DNA from: Chloroflexota bacterium
Lineage (GTDB): Bacteria; Chloroflexota; FW602-bin22; JAMCYS01
NCBI GenBank assembly: GCA_021847625.1
Contig: JAJZQK010000251.1
Span: 1-5,913, forward strand
Direction: 5' to 3'
Length of the DNA stretch: 5,913 nucleotides
Within the stretch, counting starts at the first letter, position 1. Each line of letters begins with the position of its first letter. The position numbers and the translations under genes are program-made. The notes beneath the pieces are model-generated. The model was given only the letters and a program-made list of their open reading frames with translations. It had not been told where the DNA came from and searched no databases. This document shows, one piece after another, positions 1 to 5,378 of the stretch.

Positions 1-12
1 GTTTCCCCGAGC

Positions 13-102
13 GCCGCTTTCCCTTCGCCAGTACTAACTGGATCAGGTTCCAAGAGTTGGTGGTCTTGATACCGCCTCTCAGCTACTCGCTCCCCCAGCG
101 GC
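13..102 (-). ncRNA. TPP (thiamine pyrophosphate) riboswitch, THI element
   Basis: This is a cis-acting RNA aptamer that binds thiamine pyrophosphate and switches off expression of thiamine synthesis or transport genes. Read on the minus strand, it carries the conserved CTGAGA core (plus positions 77-82), the GAACCTGATC block (about 41-50) and the CCAG-TTAGTA-CTGG P5 hairpin (28-41). The GCGAAGGGAA tail follows at about 19-28. Closing stem P1 is perfect over six pairs, 97-102 with 13-18. These are the invariant elements of the family in the correct order and spacing. The expression platform and the regulated gene lie to the left of position 1, so the target (thiC, a thiamine transporter or similar) cannot be named. 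A promoter sits just upstream at 133-162. Confidence 0.93.
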
Positions 103-132
103 CCTGTCACTATTAGGTTGTATGCATGATGA

Positions 133-162
133 ATAGTACCACCCTGGCAGCAACCAAGTCAA
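133..162 (-). promoter_or_regulatory. sigma70-like promoter for the TPP riboswitch transcript
   Basis: On the minus strand a TTGACT -35 box (157-162) is followed after 18 bases by a TACTAT -10 box (133-138). Transcription would start near 126, leaving a leader of about 24 bases before the riboswitch P1 stem at 102. That arrangement is typical for riboswitch leaders and supports the call. The -35 matches consensus at 5 of 6 positions and the -10 at 4 of 6. It is inferred from sequence only. Confidence 0.6.
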
Positions 163-683
163 CTGCTCCGGCCAGACCGTGAATACCCAACGAGTATCCA
201 TCCTGCGTAGTTGTGGCGGCGATAACGCGTTTGAGCACTGGGTCCTGGCCCCCTTGAGCCTACCCGAGCAGGGCGGGGAAGACATGATCGTCTCGTCCAA
301 GATAGTCTGGCGTCAGCCCTGCACAGCCGGCCCACGTCTAAGCCGCTCGACCGCGAGGCGGTCGTCGGCGGGGCAGGCGAGGCGGGGTTCTGATTGTCGG
401 AGAAGAGCCTCTGCCCCGTGATGGCATAGGTCGTGCAGTAGCTCAGGTGGCGCAAAGAGTGCCCCCGGTGCCCACAGCATTCGTCACCTCGCCCAAGCGG
501 CGGACCTTGGAACAGTACGGATTGGCTGCCAGAAGCACCGTCCCGGGCCGCGTACGGCGGCTTCGCGCGCAAAGCCGTAGGCGCCTTGGCGACGGCCTAT
601 GGTCTGCACACAGTGGTCGCCAGCCGGGTTAGAGGCAGATGGATGCTCGCGATCCGTCGTGGAGGCCATACTAGGGCTTGGCT
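163..683. other. Intergenic stretch with no supported gene
   Basis: About 520 bases separate the leftward riboswitch promoter from the rightward kinase gene. Open frames exist on both strands (for example 159-572 minus and 179-421 plus), but their products are rich in Arg, Ser, Pro and Gly. They show no recognisable motif and lack convincing ribosome binding sites. I see no tRNA, rRNA or known riboswitch. Two GC-rich hairpins are visible, at 348-364 and 369-418. A frame open from 442 ends in a TGA that overlaps the kinase ATG (684-687), but it has no credible start. The promoter of the kinase gene should lie here; no clear -35/-10 pair is visible. The stretch could be a leader, decayed coding sequence or an unrecognised structured RNA. 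Confidence 0.6.
348..418. other. Two adjacent GC-rich hairpins
   Basis: The first hairpin is a perfect 7-bp inverted repeat, CGACCGC (348-354) with GCGGTCG (358-364), around a 3-base loop. The second pairs CGGGGCA (369-375) with TGCCCCG (412-418) and GAGGC (379-383) with GCCTC (407-411), leaving a 3-base bulge and a loop of about 23 bases. Neither is followed by a run of T on the plus strand, so they do not look like intrinsic terminators. They may be part of an untranslated leader or an unrecognised RNA. In sequence this rich in G and C, chance stems are common. Confidence 0.3.
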
Positions 684-3098
684 ATGAGAACCGGTGGAGC
701 CCGACAATTCGCCCGCCCGTGGCTATATTGGCTGATCGGCATCGTCGTCGGCCTGGCGGCATTCTACCTTGCCTTTGGCCTCTACTGGGGTTCGGGAGCG
801 GTCTTGATTGTCCTCACCTGGTACGTGCCGATGGTGGACGGCTTCGCAGCGCTGGCCGCCCTCAGCATCGCCTTCCTCTCCCTCGGACGCTATCAGGTGC
901 GCCGTGAGCCGGCCCCCTTCTGGATCGGCAGCGCCTTCCTCGCCTATGCCGTTGTCGCCGTGTTCTACATCCTCTCCTGGCCGGGCCTGCTCCCTGATGA
1001 GCGGGGCGTCATCGCCCAGCTCTCCAACACCGCGTCCTGGCTTTATGTCCTCAAGTTCAGCGCCCTGGCCCTCTTGCTTCTGGCGGCGGTCTTCGTCCCC
1101 TGGCCACGAGCCGGGGCAGGCGGGGAGCGCTGGTGGTTCTGGCTGCTGCTGGCCGGGATGGCGACCGTCGCCGCGATAGCCGGCCTATCGGTGGCCTTCG
1201 AGCAGTATCTGCCCCTGCTGAGTGTTGCCGGAGTCTGGACCACTCTCGAGATTGGCTGGCTCTACGGCCTCCTGGTCGCCTTCGCGGCGGGGACCGTCCT
1301 CTCCGCTCATCGCTACCGGCAAACCGGCGATTCGCTCTTTGGCTATTTGGCCATGACGCAGGCGATTCTTGCCTTTGTCATGGTCGCGGCTGTCATTGGC
1401 GGCCAACGCTATGACTTCTGGTGGTACTGGCAGCGTGTCCTCTGGATCGCCGCCTTCTCCCTGATGCTGTTCGGTCTGCTCTCCGAGTACGTGGGGCTCT
1501 ACCGGCGGGAGCGGGCGAGGGCCCGTGAGCTGGAGGCGCTGCAACGGGTGACGGACCCGTACCTTGCCCGGGAGGGGCTAGAGGTTCTGCTCCAGGGCCT
1601 CCTGGAGCGGATGGTGGCCATCATGGGCGCCCAGGCGGGGGCCATCCTGCTGTTCGACCCGGAGAGGCAGGAGCTGGTGCTCAGGAAGGCGGTGGGCATC
1701 CCCAAGGAGTATGCCGACCTCCGGGTGAGGATGGGAGAGGGCCTCGCCGGACGAGTGGCGGCACGCAAGGCCGTCTTCTGGGTGCGGGACGCCCAGGGCG
1801 ATCCAGCCGCTTGGAGTGCCTACGTCAAAGAGAGCCACATCGGGGGCATGCTCGGGGCGCCCATGCGGGTTGGAGATGAGATAATCGGCGTGGTAGAGGT
1901 GAACTTCCTGGTGCCCAGGGAGTTCACCCCGGAGGAGAAGCGTCTGCTGGAGGTAGTGGCCGAGCGCGCGGCGCTGACGATCCACCAGGCGAGGCTGCTG
2001 GAGGAGTCGCAGACGGAGCGAGGCCGGCTGCGGGTGCTTGTCGACACCGCCCCCGTCGGCATAATCCTCTACTCCGCGGAGGGCTGCCCCCTGCTTTTCA
2101 ACAAGGCAACCGAGCTAATCCTGGGCCGGCCCCTGGCACCGGAAGTATGCATCGCCGAGGTAGTCACCCATTACGACCTGTGCCGACCCACGGGTGAGCC
2201 CTTCCCGGCCGAGGAGCTTCCGTCGAGGCGCGCGTTGCAGGGCGAGACCTGTGTCGGGGTGGAGATGCTCGTCCGCCAGCCCTCGGGCCGCGAGGTGCAT
2301 ATCATGGCTAACTCTGCCCCCCTGCGAGACGCCGAGGGACAGATAGCGGGGGCCGTCATCACCTTGCAGGACGTCACCGCGATCAGGGAGCAGGAGGCCC
2401 TGCGAGACGAGTTCCTCTCCGCCGCCGCCCACGAGCTGAAGACGCCCGTCACCACCATCAAGGGCTACGCGGAGTTGATGCGCGAGTGGGCGCCGGAGGG
2501 GCGTGAGCCCCGAGAGGGCAAGGCCATCGCCGTGATCAACGTCCAGGCGGACCGCATCAACCGTCGGGTGCAGGAAATGCTGGAGGCAGTCCGCTTCCGC
2601 AGGGCCCCGCCAGCGCTGTATCGGACGCGCTTCGATCTGGGAGACCTCTCCTCCGAGGTGGTGCAGCGGATGCAGACTACCACGGAGATTCATCGGCTAG
2701 TGCTGCGACGGGAGGCGGCGGCCCCGGTGGAGGCGGATCGGGAGCGGATCGAGGAGGTGCTGGTGAGCCTGGTGGACAACGCCATCAAGTACTCGCCAGG
2801 GGGCGGCGAGGTCGAGGTGGTGGTGTGGGTGCGGGAGGGGAAGGCGGGGGTCTCGGTGGCCGACCATGGCGTGGGCATCCCCAGAGAGCGGCAGCCGCAC
2901 ATCTTCGAGCCCTTCTACGAGGTAGTGCCCCCCGGCGCCCCTGGTTATCGCGGCGTGGTGGCGCTCAGCCTGTATCTGAGCAAGCTTACTATCGAGCGAC
3001 ACGGGGGCCGCATCTGGTTCGAGAGCGAGGAGGGCAAGGGGTCGACGTTCCATTTCAGCCTGCCGTTGGCGGAGGGGGGCGATGGCAGGCCGCGGTAA
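684..3098 (+). CDS. Membrane sensor histidine kinase (multi-TM, GAF, PAS, HisKA, HATPase)
   Basis: This is the sensor of a two-component system: it autophosphorylates on His and passes the phosphate to a receiver. It has 804 residues from the ATG. About eight hydrophobic helices span residues 13-272, with no large extracytoplasmic loop, resembling MASE-type intramembrane sensors. A charged linker (273-290) leads to a GAF domain (about 297-438), a PAS domain (about 447-570) and the HisKA dimerisation domain with its H-box AAAHELKTP (phospho-acceptor H583). The HATPase domain (about 685-797) shows an N-box with N699, a G1 box DHGVGIP from D727 and an F-box IFEPFYE (740-746). The G2 glycine box is unusual: VVALSL (758-763) stands where GxGLGL is expected. 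The ATG at 684 is chosen because AGGG (673-676) lies 7 bases upstream; an in-frame TTG at 678 is the alternative. The downstream receiver gene overlaps by 17 bases, so the two are probably co-translated. The ligand sensed is unknown. Confidence 0.95.
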   Translation: MRTGGARQFARPWLYWLIGIVVGLAAFYLAFGLYWGSGAVLIVLTWYVPMVDGFAALAALSIAFLSLGRYQVRREPAPFWIGSAFLAYAVVAVFYILSWPGLLPDERGVIAQLSNTASWLYVLKFSALALLLLAAVFVPWPRAGAGGERWWFWLLLAGMATVAAIAGLSVAFEQYLPLLSVAGVWTTLEIGWLYGLLVAFAAGTVLSAHRYRQTGDSLFGYLAMTQAILAFVMVAAVIGGQRYDFWWYWQRVLWIAAFSLMLFGLLSEYVGLYRRERARARELEALQRVTDPYLAREGLEVLLQGLLERMVAIMGAQAGAILLFDPERQELVLRKAVGIPKEYADLRVRMGEGLAGRVAARKAVFWVRDAQGDPAAWSAYVKESHIGGMLGAPMRVGDEIIGVVEVNFLVPREFTPEEKRLLEVVAERAALTIHQARLLEESQTERGRLRVLVDTAPVGIILYSAEGCPLLFNKATELILGRPLAPEVCIAEVVTHYDLCRPTGEPFPAEELPSRRALQGETCVGVEMLVRQPSGREVHIMANSAPLRDAEGQIAGAVITLQDVTAIREQEALRDEFLSAAAHELKTPVTTIKGYAELMREWAPEGREPREGKAIAVINVQADRINRRVQEMLEAVRFRRAPPALYRTRFDLGDLSSEVVQRMQTTTEIHRLVLRREAAAPVEADRERIEEVLVSLVDNAIKYSPGGGEVEVVVWVREGKAGVSVADHGVGIPRERQPHIFEPFYEVVPPGAPGYRGVVALSLYLSKLTIERHGGRIWFESEEGKGSTFHFSLPLAEGGDGRPR

Positions 3099-3456
3099 GG
3101 CTGTATTGGTGGTGGACGACGATATCGAGCTGCTGGGGATGGTGGAGACGCTCCTGGACTGGGTGGGCTATCGAGTAATCGCGGCCAGGGAAGGGCGGGA
3201 AGCGCTGGAGAAGGTGGCGCAGGAGATGCCCGCGATGATCTTGCTGGACATGAAGATGCCTGGCATGGATGGCTGGGCGTTCGCGCGGGCGTTTCGGGCC
3301 AGGTATGGCCGTCTTGCCCCCATCGTGGTGCTGACCGCGGCCGAGGACGCCAGGGCGAGGGCGGAGGAGATAGGGGCAGAGGGTTACCTGGGCAAGCCCT
3401 TCGAGATCGAGGACCTCGTCCGCATCGTGGAGAGACACATCGGCGCCATGGCATGA
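3082..3456 (+). CDS. Stand-alone response regulator receiver (CheY/Spo0F-like)
   Basis: This 124-residue protein is a single receiver domain with no DNA-binding or enzymatic output domain. The acidic pocket is D12/D13, the phospho-acceptor is D56 in LLDMKMPG, the switch Thr is T85 in VVLTA, and the conserved K105-P106 is present in LGKPF. All residues needed for phosphorylation are there. The gene starts inside the end of the kinase gene with GGAGG at 3071-3075, six bases before the ATG, so the kinase upstream is the likely phosphodonor. Without an output domain it must act through protein contact or pass the phosphate to a further relay partner not seen here. Length matches the family. Confidence 0.95.
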   Translation: MAGRGKAVLVVDDDIELLGMVETLLDWVGYRVIAAREGREALEKVAQEMPAMILLDMKMPGMDGWAFARAFRARYGRLAPIVVLTAAEDARARAEEIGAEGYLGKPFEIEDLVRIVERHIGAMA

Positions 3457-3485
3457 CTATCCGTGCAGGCGAGCGAAGAAGGTCT

Positions 3486-3514
3486 TTGACAGGGTGCCTG
3501 CCCCATGCTATTGT
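3486..3514 (+). promoter_or_regulatory. sigma70-like extended -10 promoter for the epimerase gene
   Basis: A perfect TTGACA -35 box (3486-3491) is followed by exactly 17 bases and a TATTGT -10 box (3509-3514). The -10 is preceded by TGC, the extended -10 signature. Transcription would begin near 3521, giving an untranslated leader of about 88 bases before the ATG at 3609. The promoter lies just after the receiver stop codon. It therefore suggests the epimerase gene can be expressed independently of the two-component pair, and it argues against the long upstream start at 3453. Confidence 0.6.
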
Positions 3515-3597
3515 GAGGGCATTGCGGGCGAACCCCCGGAAGGCCGCCCGAGAAAGGCAGCGACGGCGACGGGAGGCTTGGCGTCGCGCCGCCATGG

Positions 3598-3602
3598 GGA
3601 GG
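3598..3602 (+). promoter_or_regulatory. Ribosome binding site deciding the epimerase start
   Basis: GGAGG sits six bases before the ATG at 3609, inside the purine-rich run GGGGAGGAAGG. The same reading frame is open back to an ATG at 3453, which overlaps the receiver stop codon. The segment between encodes an Arg-rich tail (ARERQRRRREAWRRAA) unlike any part of the enzyme family, and only the product from 3609 begins at the first barrel strand (MKIGINS). An ATG at 3594 is a minor alternative. Confidence 0.75.
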
Positions 3603-3608
3603 AAGGAT

Positions 3609-4457
3609 ATGAAGATCGGCATCAACAGCATGGTGTGGAAGGCTCCGCTAACCAACGACGATCTCTACCTGGTCCAGCGCGCGAAGGATATGGGCTACGA
3701 CGTCTTCGAGGTGGTCATCGGCCGCGAGCCGCCGCGCTTCGACGTGGGCCTGATGCGGCGCGCCCTCGACGAGGCCGGGATCGGGCGCACCCTCTGCGGC
3801 GGTCTGAGCGACGACATGGATATCACCAGCGCCGACCCGGCCGTGCGCAACAAGGGGATTGACTTCCTCAAGCTCGGCGTGGACACGGCCGTCGCCATCG
3901 GGGCGCGGGTCTGGCTGGGCGCCCTATCCTCGGCCATCGGCCGGCGGGGGACGATGAGCGCCGACGAGCGGGCCCGCCAATGGGAATGCAGCGTGGAATC
4001 CCTGCGCAAGGTGGCCCCGTATGCCGATAAAGCCGGCGTGCGCCTGGCCGTCGAGGTGCTGAATCGCTGGGAGAACAACTTCCTCAACACCAGCGAGGAG
4101 GCGATAAGGCTCGTGGACGAGGTGGGGAGCCCGGCCGTCGGCATCCTGGCCGATACCTACCACTTCAACATCGAGGAGGTTGACATCGCCCAGGCGATCC
4201 GCGACTGCGGCCACCGGGTCTACGCCTTCCACTCCTGCGAGAACAACCGCAGTGCCCCCGGCCACGGCCACATCCCCTGGGAGGCGGTGCGCCAGGCTTT
4301 GCTGGACATAAAGTACGACGGGCCCATCGTCATCGAGTCGTTCGATCCCCAGAACGACGTGCTTTCCAACCGCTTTGCCATGTGGCGGCCGTTGGCGCCC
4401 GACCAGGACACGCTGGCCCGCGAGGGGTTGGCGTTCTTGCGGAAGGTATTCGGGTAG
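3609..4457 (+). CDS. Sugar phosphate isomerase/epimerase, D-tagatose/D-psicose 3-epimerase-like
   Basis: This is a 282-residue TIM-barrel enzyme of the xylose isomerase-like superfamily. The closest recognisable group is the ketose 3-epimerases (D-tagatose, D-psicose/allulose or L-ribulose 3-epimerase), which invert C3 of free ketoses in the cytoplasm using a divalent metal. The metal ligands of that group are all visible: E149 in VEVLNRWE, D182 in ADTYHFNIEE, H208 in AFHSCEN and E243 in VIESF. The substrate-loop signature ENNRSAPGHGHIPW (211-224) follows H208 as in the family. E149 and E243 would be the acid/base pair. Length matches the usual 280-300. Tandem TAG stops end the gene. A fragment of a LacI regulator and a transporter binding protein lie downstream, which fits a carbohydrate-use locus. 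The exact sugar cannot be read from sequence, and inositol or hydroxypyruvate isomerase-type activity remains possible. Confidence 0.9.
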   Translation: MKIGINSMVWKAPLTNDDLYLVQRAKDMGYDVFEVVIGREPPRFDVGLMRRALDEAGIGRTLCGGLSDDMDITSADPAVRNKGIDFLKLGVDTAVAIGARVWLGALSSAIGRRGTMSADERARQWECSVESLRKVAPYADKAGVRLAVEVLNRWENNFLNTSEEAIRLVDEVGSPAVGILADTYHFNIEEVDIAQAIRDCGHRVYAFHSCENNRSAPGHGHIPWEAVRQALLDIKYDGPIVIESFDPQNDVLSNRFAMWRPLAPDQDTLAREGLAFLRKVFG

Positions 4458-4566
4458 TAGACTAAGCAGTCTGGCCTTATCCGTGCTGCACGGCCAGCTG
4501 GTGGAATGGCCTAGCTGCCGCCCTGCCGTCACTCCCCTGAAAAAGGGCCAAGCGGGGTGCCAACGA

Positions 4567-4626
4567 ACCGTAGGGGTGGACGGCTCTGTCCGCCCGGGGG
4601 CCTGCACGGAGTCCGGCCCCTACGGT
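4567..4626. repeat. 60-base inverted repeat (ACCGTAGGGG...CCCCTACGGT)
   Basis: The ends are a perfect 10-bp inverted repeat, ACCGTAGGGG (4567-4576) with CCCCTACGGT (4617-4626). It extends inward through a T-G pair and GGAC (4578-4581) with GTCC (4611-4614), with one bulged base. The whole element would fold as one long hairpin, with an internal alternative (GGAC 4578-4581 with GTCC 4588-4591). It resembles the short dispersed palindromic elements ending in GTAGGGG seen between genes in many environmental bacterial genomes. That resemblance is from memory, and copy number cannot be tested in one window. Confidence 0.7.
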
Positions 4627-4683
4627 AGCAGGCGGACCGTCGCAGGGCAGTTTTCATCGGACGTTGGTGGCCGCCAGGTTCCG

Positions 4684-4709
4684 GTCATTCCCGCGGAAGC
4701 GGGAATCCA
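4684..4709 (+). repeat. Hairpin repeat copy A (REP-like, GTCATTCCCGC type)
   Basis: This is a 26-base unit with a perfect 8-bp stem, ATTCCCGC with GCGGGAAT, closed by a GGAA loop and flanked by GTC and CCA. It is the first of three copies and is inverted relative to copies B and C. The stem has T-A at the third pair where B and C have C-G. This sequence type is a widespread intergenic repeat in bacteria, comparable to REP elements. Confidence 0.85.
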
Positions 4710-4734
4710 TCCGGTGCGCGGCCATACCAGGGGC

Positions 4735-4760
4735 TGGATCCCCGCTTGCGCGGGGATGAC
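4735..4760 (-). repeat. Hairpin repeat copy B
   Basis: On the minus strand this reads GTC, stem ATCCCCGC, loop GCAA, stem GCGGGGAT, CCA. It is the same architecture as copy A in the opposite orientation, 25 bases away. A and B together form an inverted pair, a common arrangement for REP-like elements. It is identical to copy C over 29 bases (4733-4761 and 4794-4822). Confidence 0.85.
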
Positions 4761-4795
4761 GATGAGCCGATGGGCCACGTTGAGCGGGACTTCGC

Positions 4796-4821
4796 TGGAT
4801 CCCCGCTTGCGCGGGGATGAC
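4796..4821 (-). repeat. Hairpin repeat copy C
   Basis: This is an exact copy of unit B in the same orientation, starting 61 bases later. The stretch between B and C is unrelated to the A-B spacer. The perfect identity of B and C suggests recent duplication or gene conversion. It lies about 120 bases before the point where recognisable regulator sequence begins. Confidence 0.85.
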
Positions 4822-4943
4822 GGGGTCGCCGGCAGCAACGGCTATGTCGGACTATTCGGTCCGGCAAAGGGTAACCTTGGCAACAGAGAGGCGCGGGGAA
4901 ACGCGGCAAGCGCGTCCCCTGCGCCTCTTCCATAGACCTGTTC

Positions 4944-5303
4944 CTGTTGGCGCCGCCGCCGGACGCCGTGTTCATCTGCAACCAGACGATGTCGCTGGGG
5001 GTGCTGCAGGCCCTGCGCGAACTGCGGTTGCGCGTGCCGGAGGACGTGGCCGTCGTCGGCTTCGACGACGCGCCGTGGGTGCCGCACCTATCCACCCCGC
5101 TGACGGTGGTCGCCCAGCGCCCCGAGGAACTGGGCGCCAAGGCGGCCCAACTCCTCCTGCGGCGCTTACGCAGGGAGGAGCGGCGCGAGCAGCCCGTCGT
5201 GGAGGTCGTTCCGACCGAGCTGGTGGTCCGGGAATCGACGGCGGGCCGGCCGGCGGCCAGAGAGGAGGTGCCCACGGGAAACGACACGGGCATCGGCCTT
5301 TGA
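4944..5303 (+). pseudogene. LacI/GalR-family transcriptional regulator, C-terminal fragment
   Basis: About 119 residues match the last third of LacI-type repressors, in the sugar-binding domain. PPDAVFICNQTMSLGVLQAL is followed by LRVPEDVAVVGFDDAPWVPHLSTPL, the VVAQRPEELGAKAA helix and the terminal PTELVVREST strand. Full-length members have about 330-350 residues with a helix-turn-helix at the N-terminus; that part and the first binding lobe are absent. The frame stays open upstream to 4875, but that sequence (RGGAGKRGKRVPCASS) does not resemble the family. The first possible start is a TTG at 4947 with no clear ribosome binding site. The break lies just after the repeat cluster, which suggests deletion or rearrangement. 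An intact gene would have repressed a sugar uptake operon, probably the transporter downstream. A truncated protein could not bind DNA. An assembly misjoin is an alternative. Confidence 0.85.
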
Positions 5304-5317
5304 CGATACGTTTGTGC

Positions 5318-5341
5318 CCCGTGCTGCAAGGTCAGCACCGG
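5318..5341. promoter_or_regulatory. Dyad hairpin in the leader of the binding-protein gene
   Basis: GTGCTG (5321-5326) and CAGCAC (5333-5338) form a perfect 6-bp inverted repeat around a 6-base loop. Two further C-G pairs are possible after one mismatch. No T-run follows. It lies 15 bases after the regulator fragment and about 38 bases before the binding-protein ATG, where an operator or a weak terminator could sit. Sixteen of 18 bases from 5319 to 5336 recur at 4481-4498 after the epimerase gene. The role is unknown. Confidence 0.35.
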
Positions 5342-5378
5342 CGGACTACCTCAAAATGGAGGAGAAGTGAGGTCTCTC

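Larger units (their letters stand above)
4458..4943. other. Repeat-rich intergenic stretch
   Basis: About 490 bases between the epimerase stop and the regulator fragment contain no supported gene. They hold a small GC-rich hairpin just after the stop (CTGGCC 4471-4476 with GGCCAG 4492-4497, or CCGTG 4481-4485 with CACGG 4489-4493), an inverted repeat (4567-4626) and three copies of a short palindromic repeat (4684-4821). A 7-bp hairpin with one G-T pair lies at 4846-4865. No T-run follows these stems, so a classical terminator for the epimerase gene is not evident, although the stems could still stop or stabilise transcripts. Open frames here (for example 4620-4838 minus) read through the repeats and are not genes. 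Confidence 0.7.

Noticed and set aside
179..421. 80-codon open frame on the plus strand from a GTG
   Set aside because: There is no Shine-Dalgarno, no family resemblance and an Arg/Ser-rich tail; it overlaps the hairpin region.
430..500. tRNA-like string GTAGCTCAGGTGG
   Set aside because: It resembles a tRNA D-arm, but no T-loop consensus, anticodon stem or matching acceptor stem follows at the required distance.
159..572. 137-codon open frame on the minus strand
   Set aside because: The product is low-complexity Arg/Ser/Pro/Gly with no motif, it starts inside the riboswitch promoter region, and it has no good ribosome binding site. Long open frames arise by chance at this GC content.
3453..3608. 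N-terminal extension of the epimerase to the ATG overlapping the receiver stop
   Set aside because: The added residues are Arg-rich and unlike the family, while a strong ribosome site and a promoter place the start at 3609.
2945..3655. 236-codon minus-strand open frame across the kinase end and the receiver
   Set aside because: It is antisense to two well-supported genes and its product is Pro/Arg/Ser-rich without motifs.
4471..4500. Intrinsic terminator after the epimerase
   Set aside because: A GC-rich stem is present but no T-run follows it.
4684..4821. Possible CRISPR array
   Set aside because: Only three short palindromic units occur, in mixed orientation and with unequal spacers (25 and 35 bases). 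They fit dispersed hairpin repeats, not CRISPR.
5300..5328. TTGACG as a -35 box for the binding-protein gene
   Set aside because: No acceptable -10 box lies 16-18 bases downstream (the sequence there is GCTGCA).
4685..5338. 217-codon minus-strand open frame
   Set aside because: It reads antisense through the repeats and the LacI fragment, whose plus-strand homology is clear.
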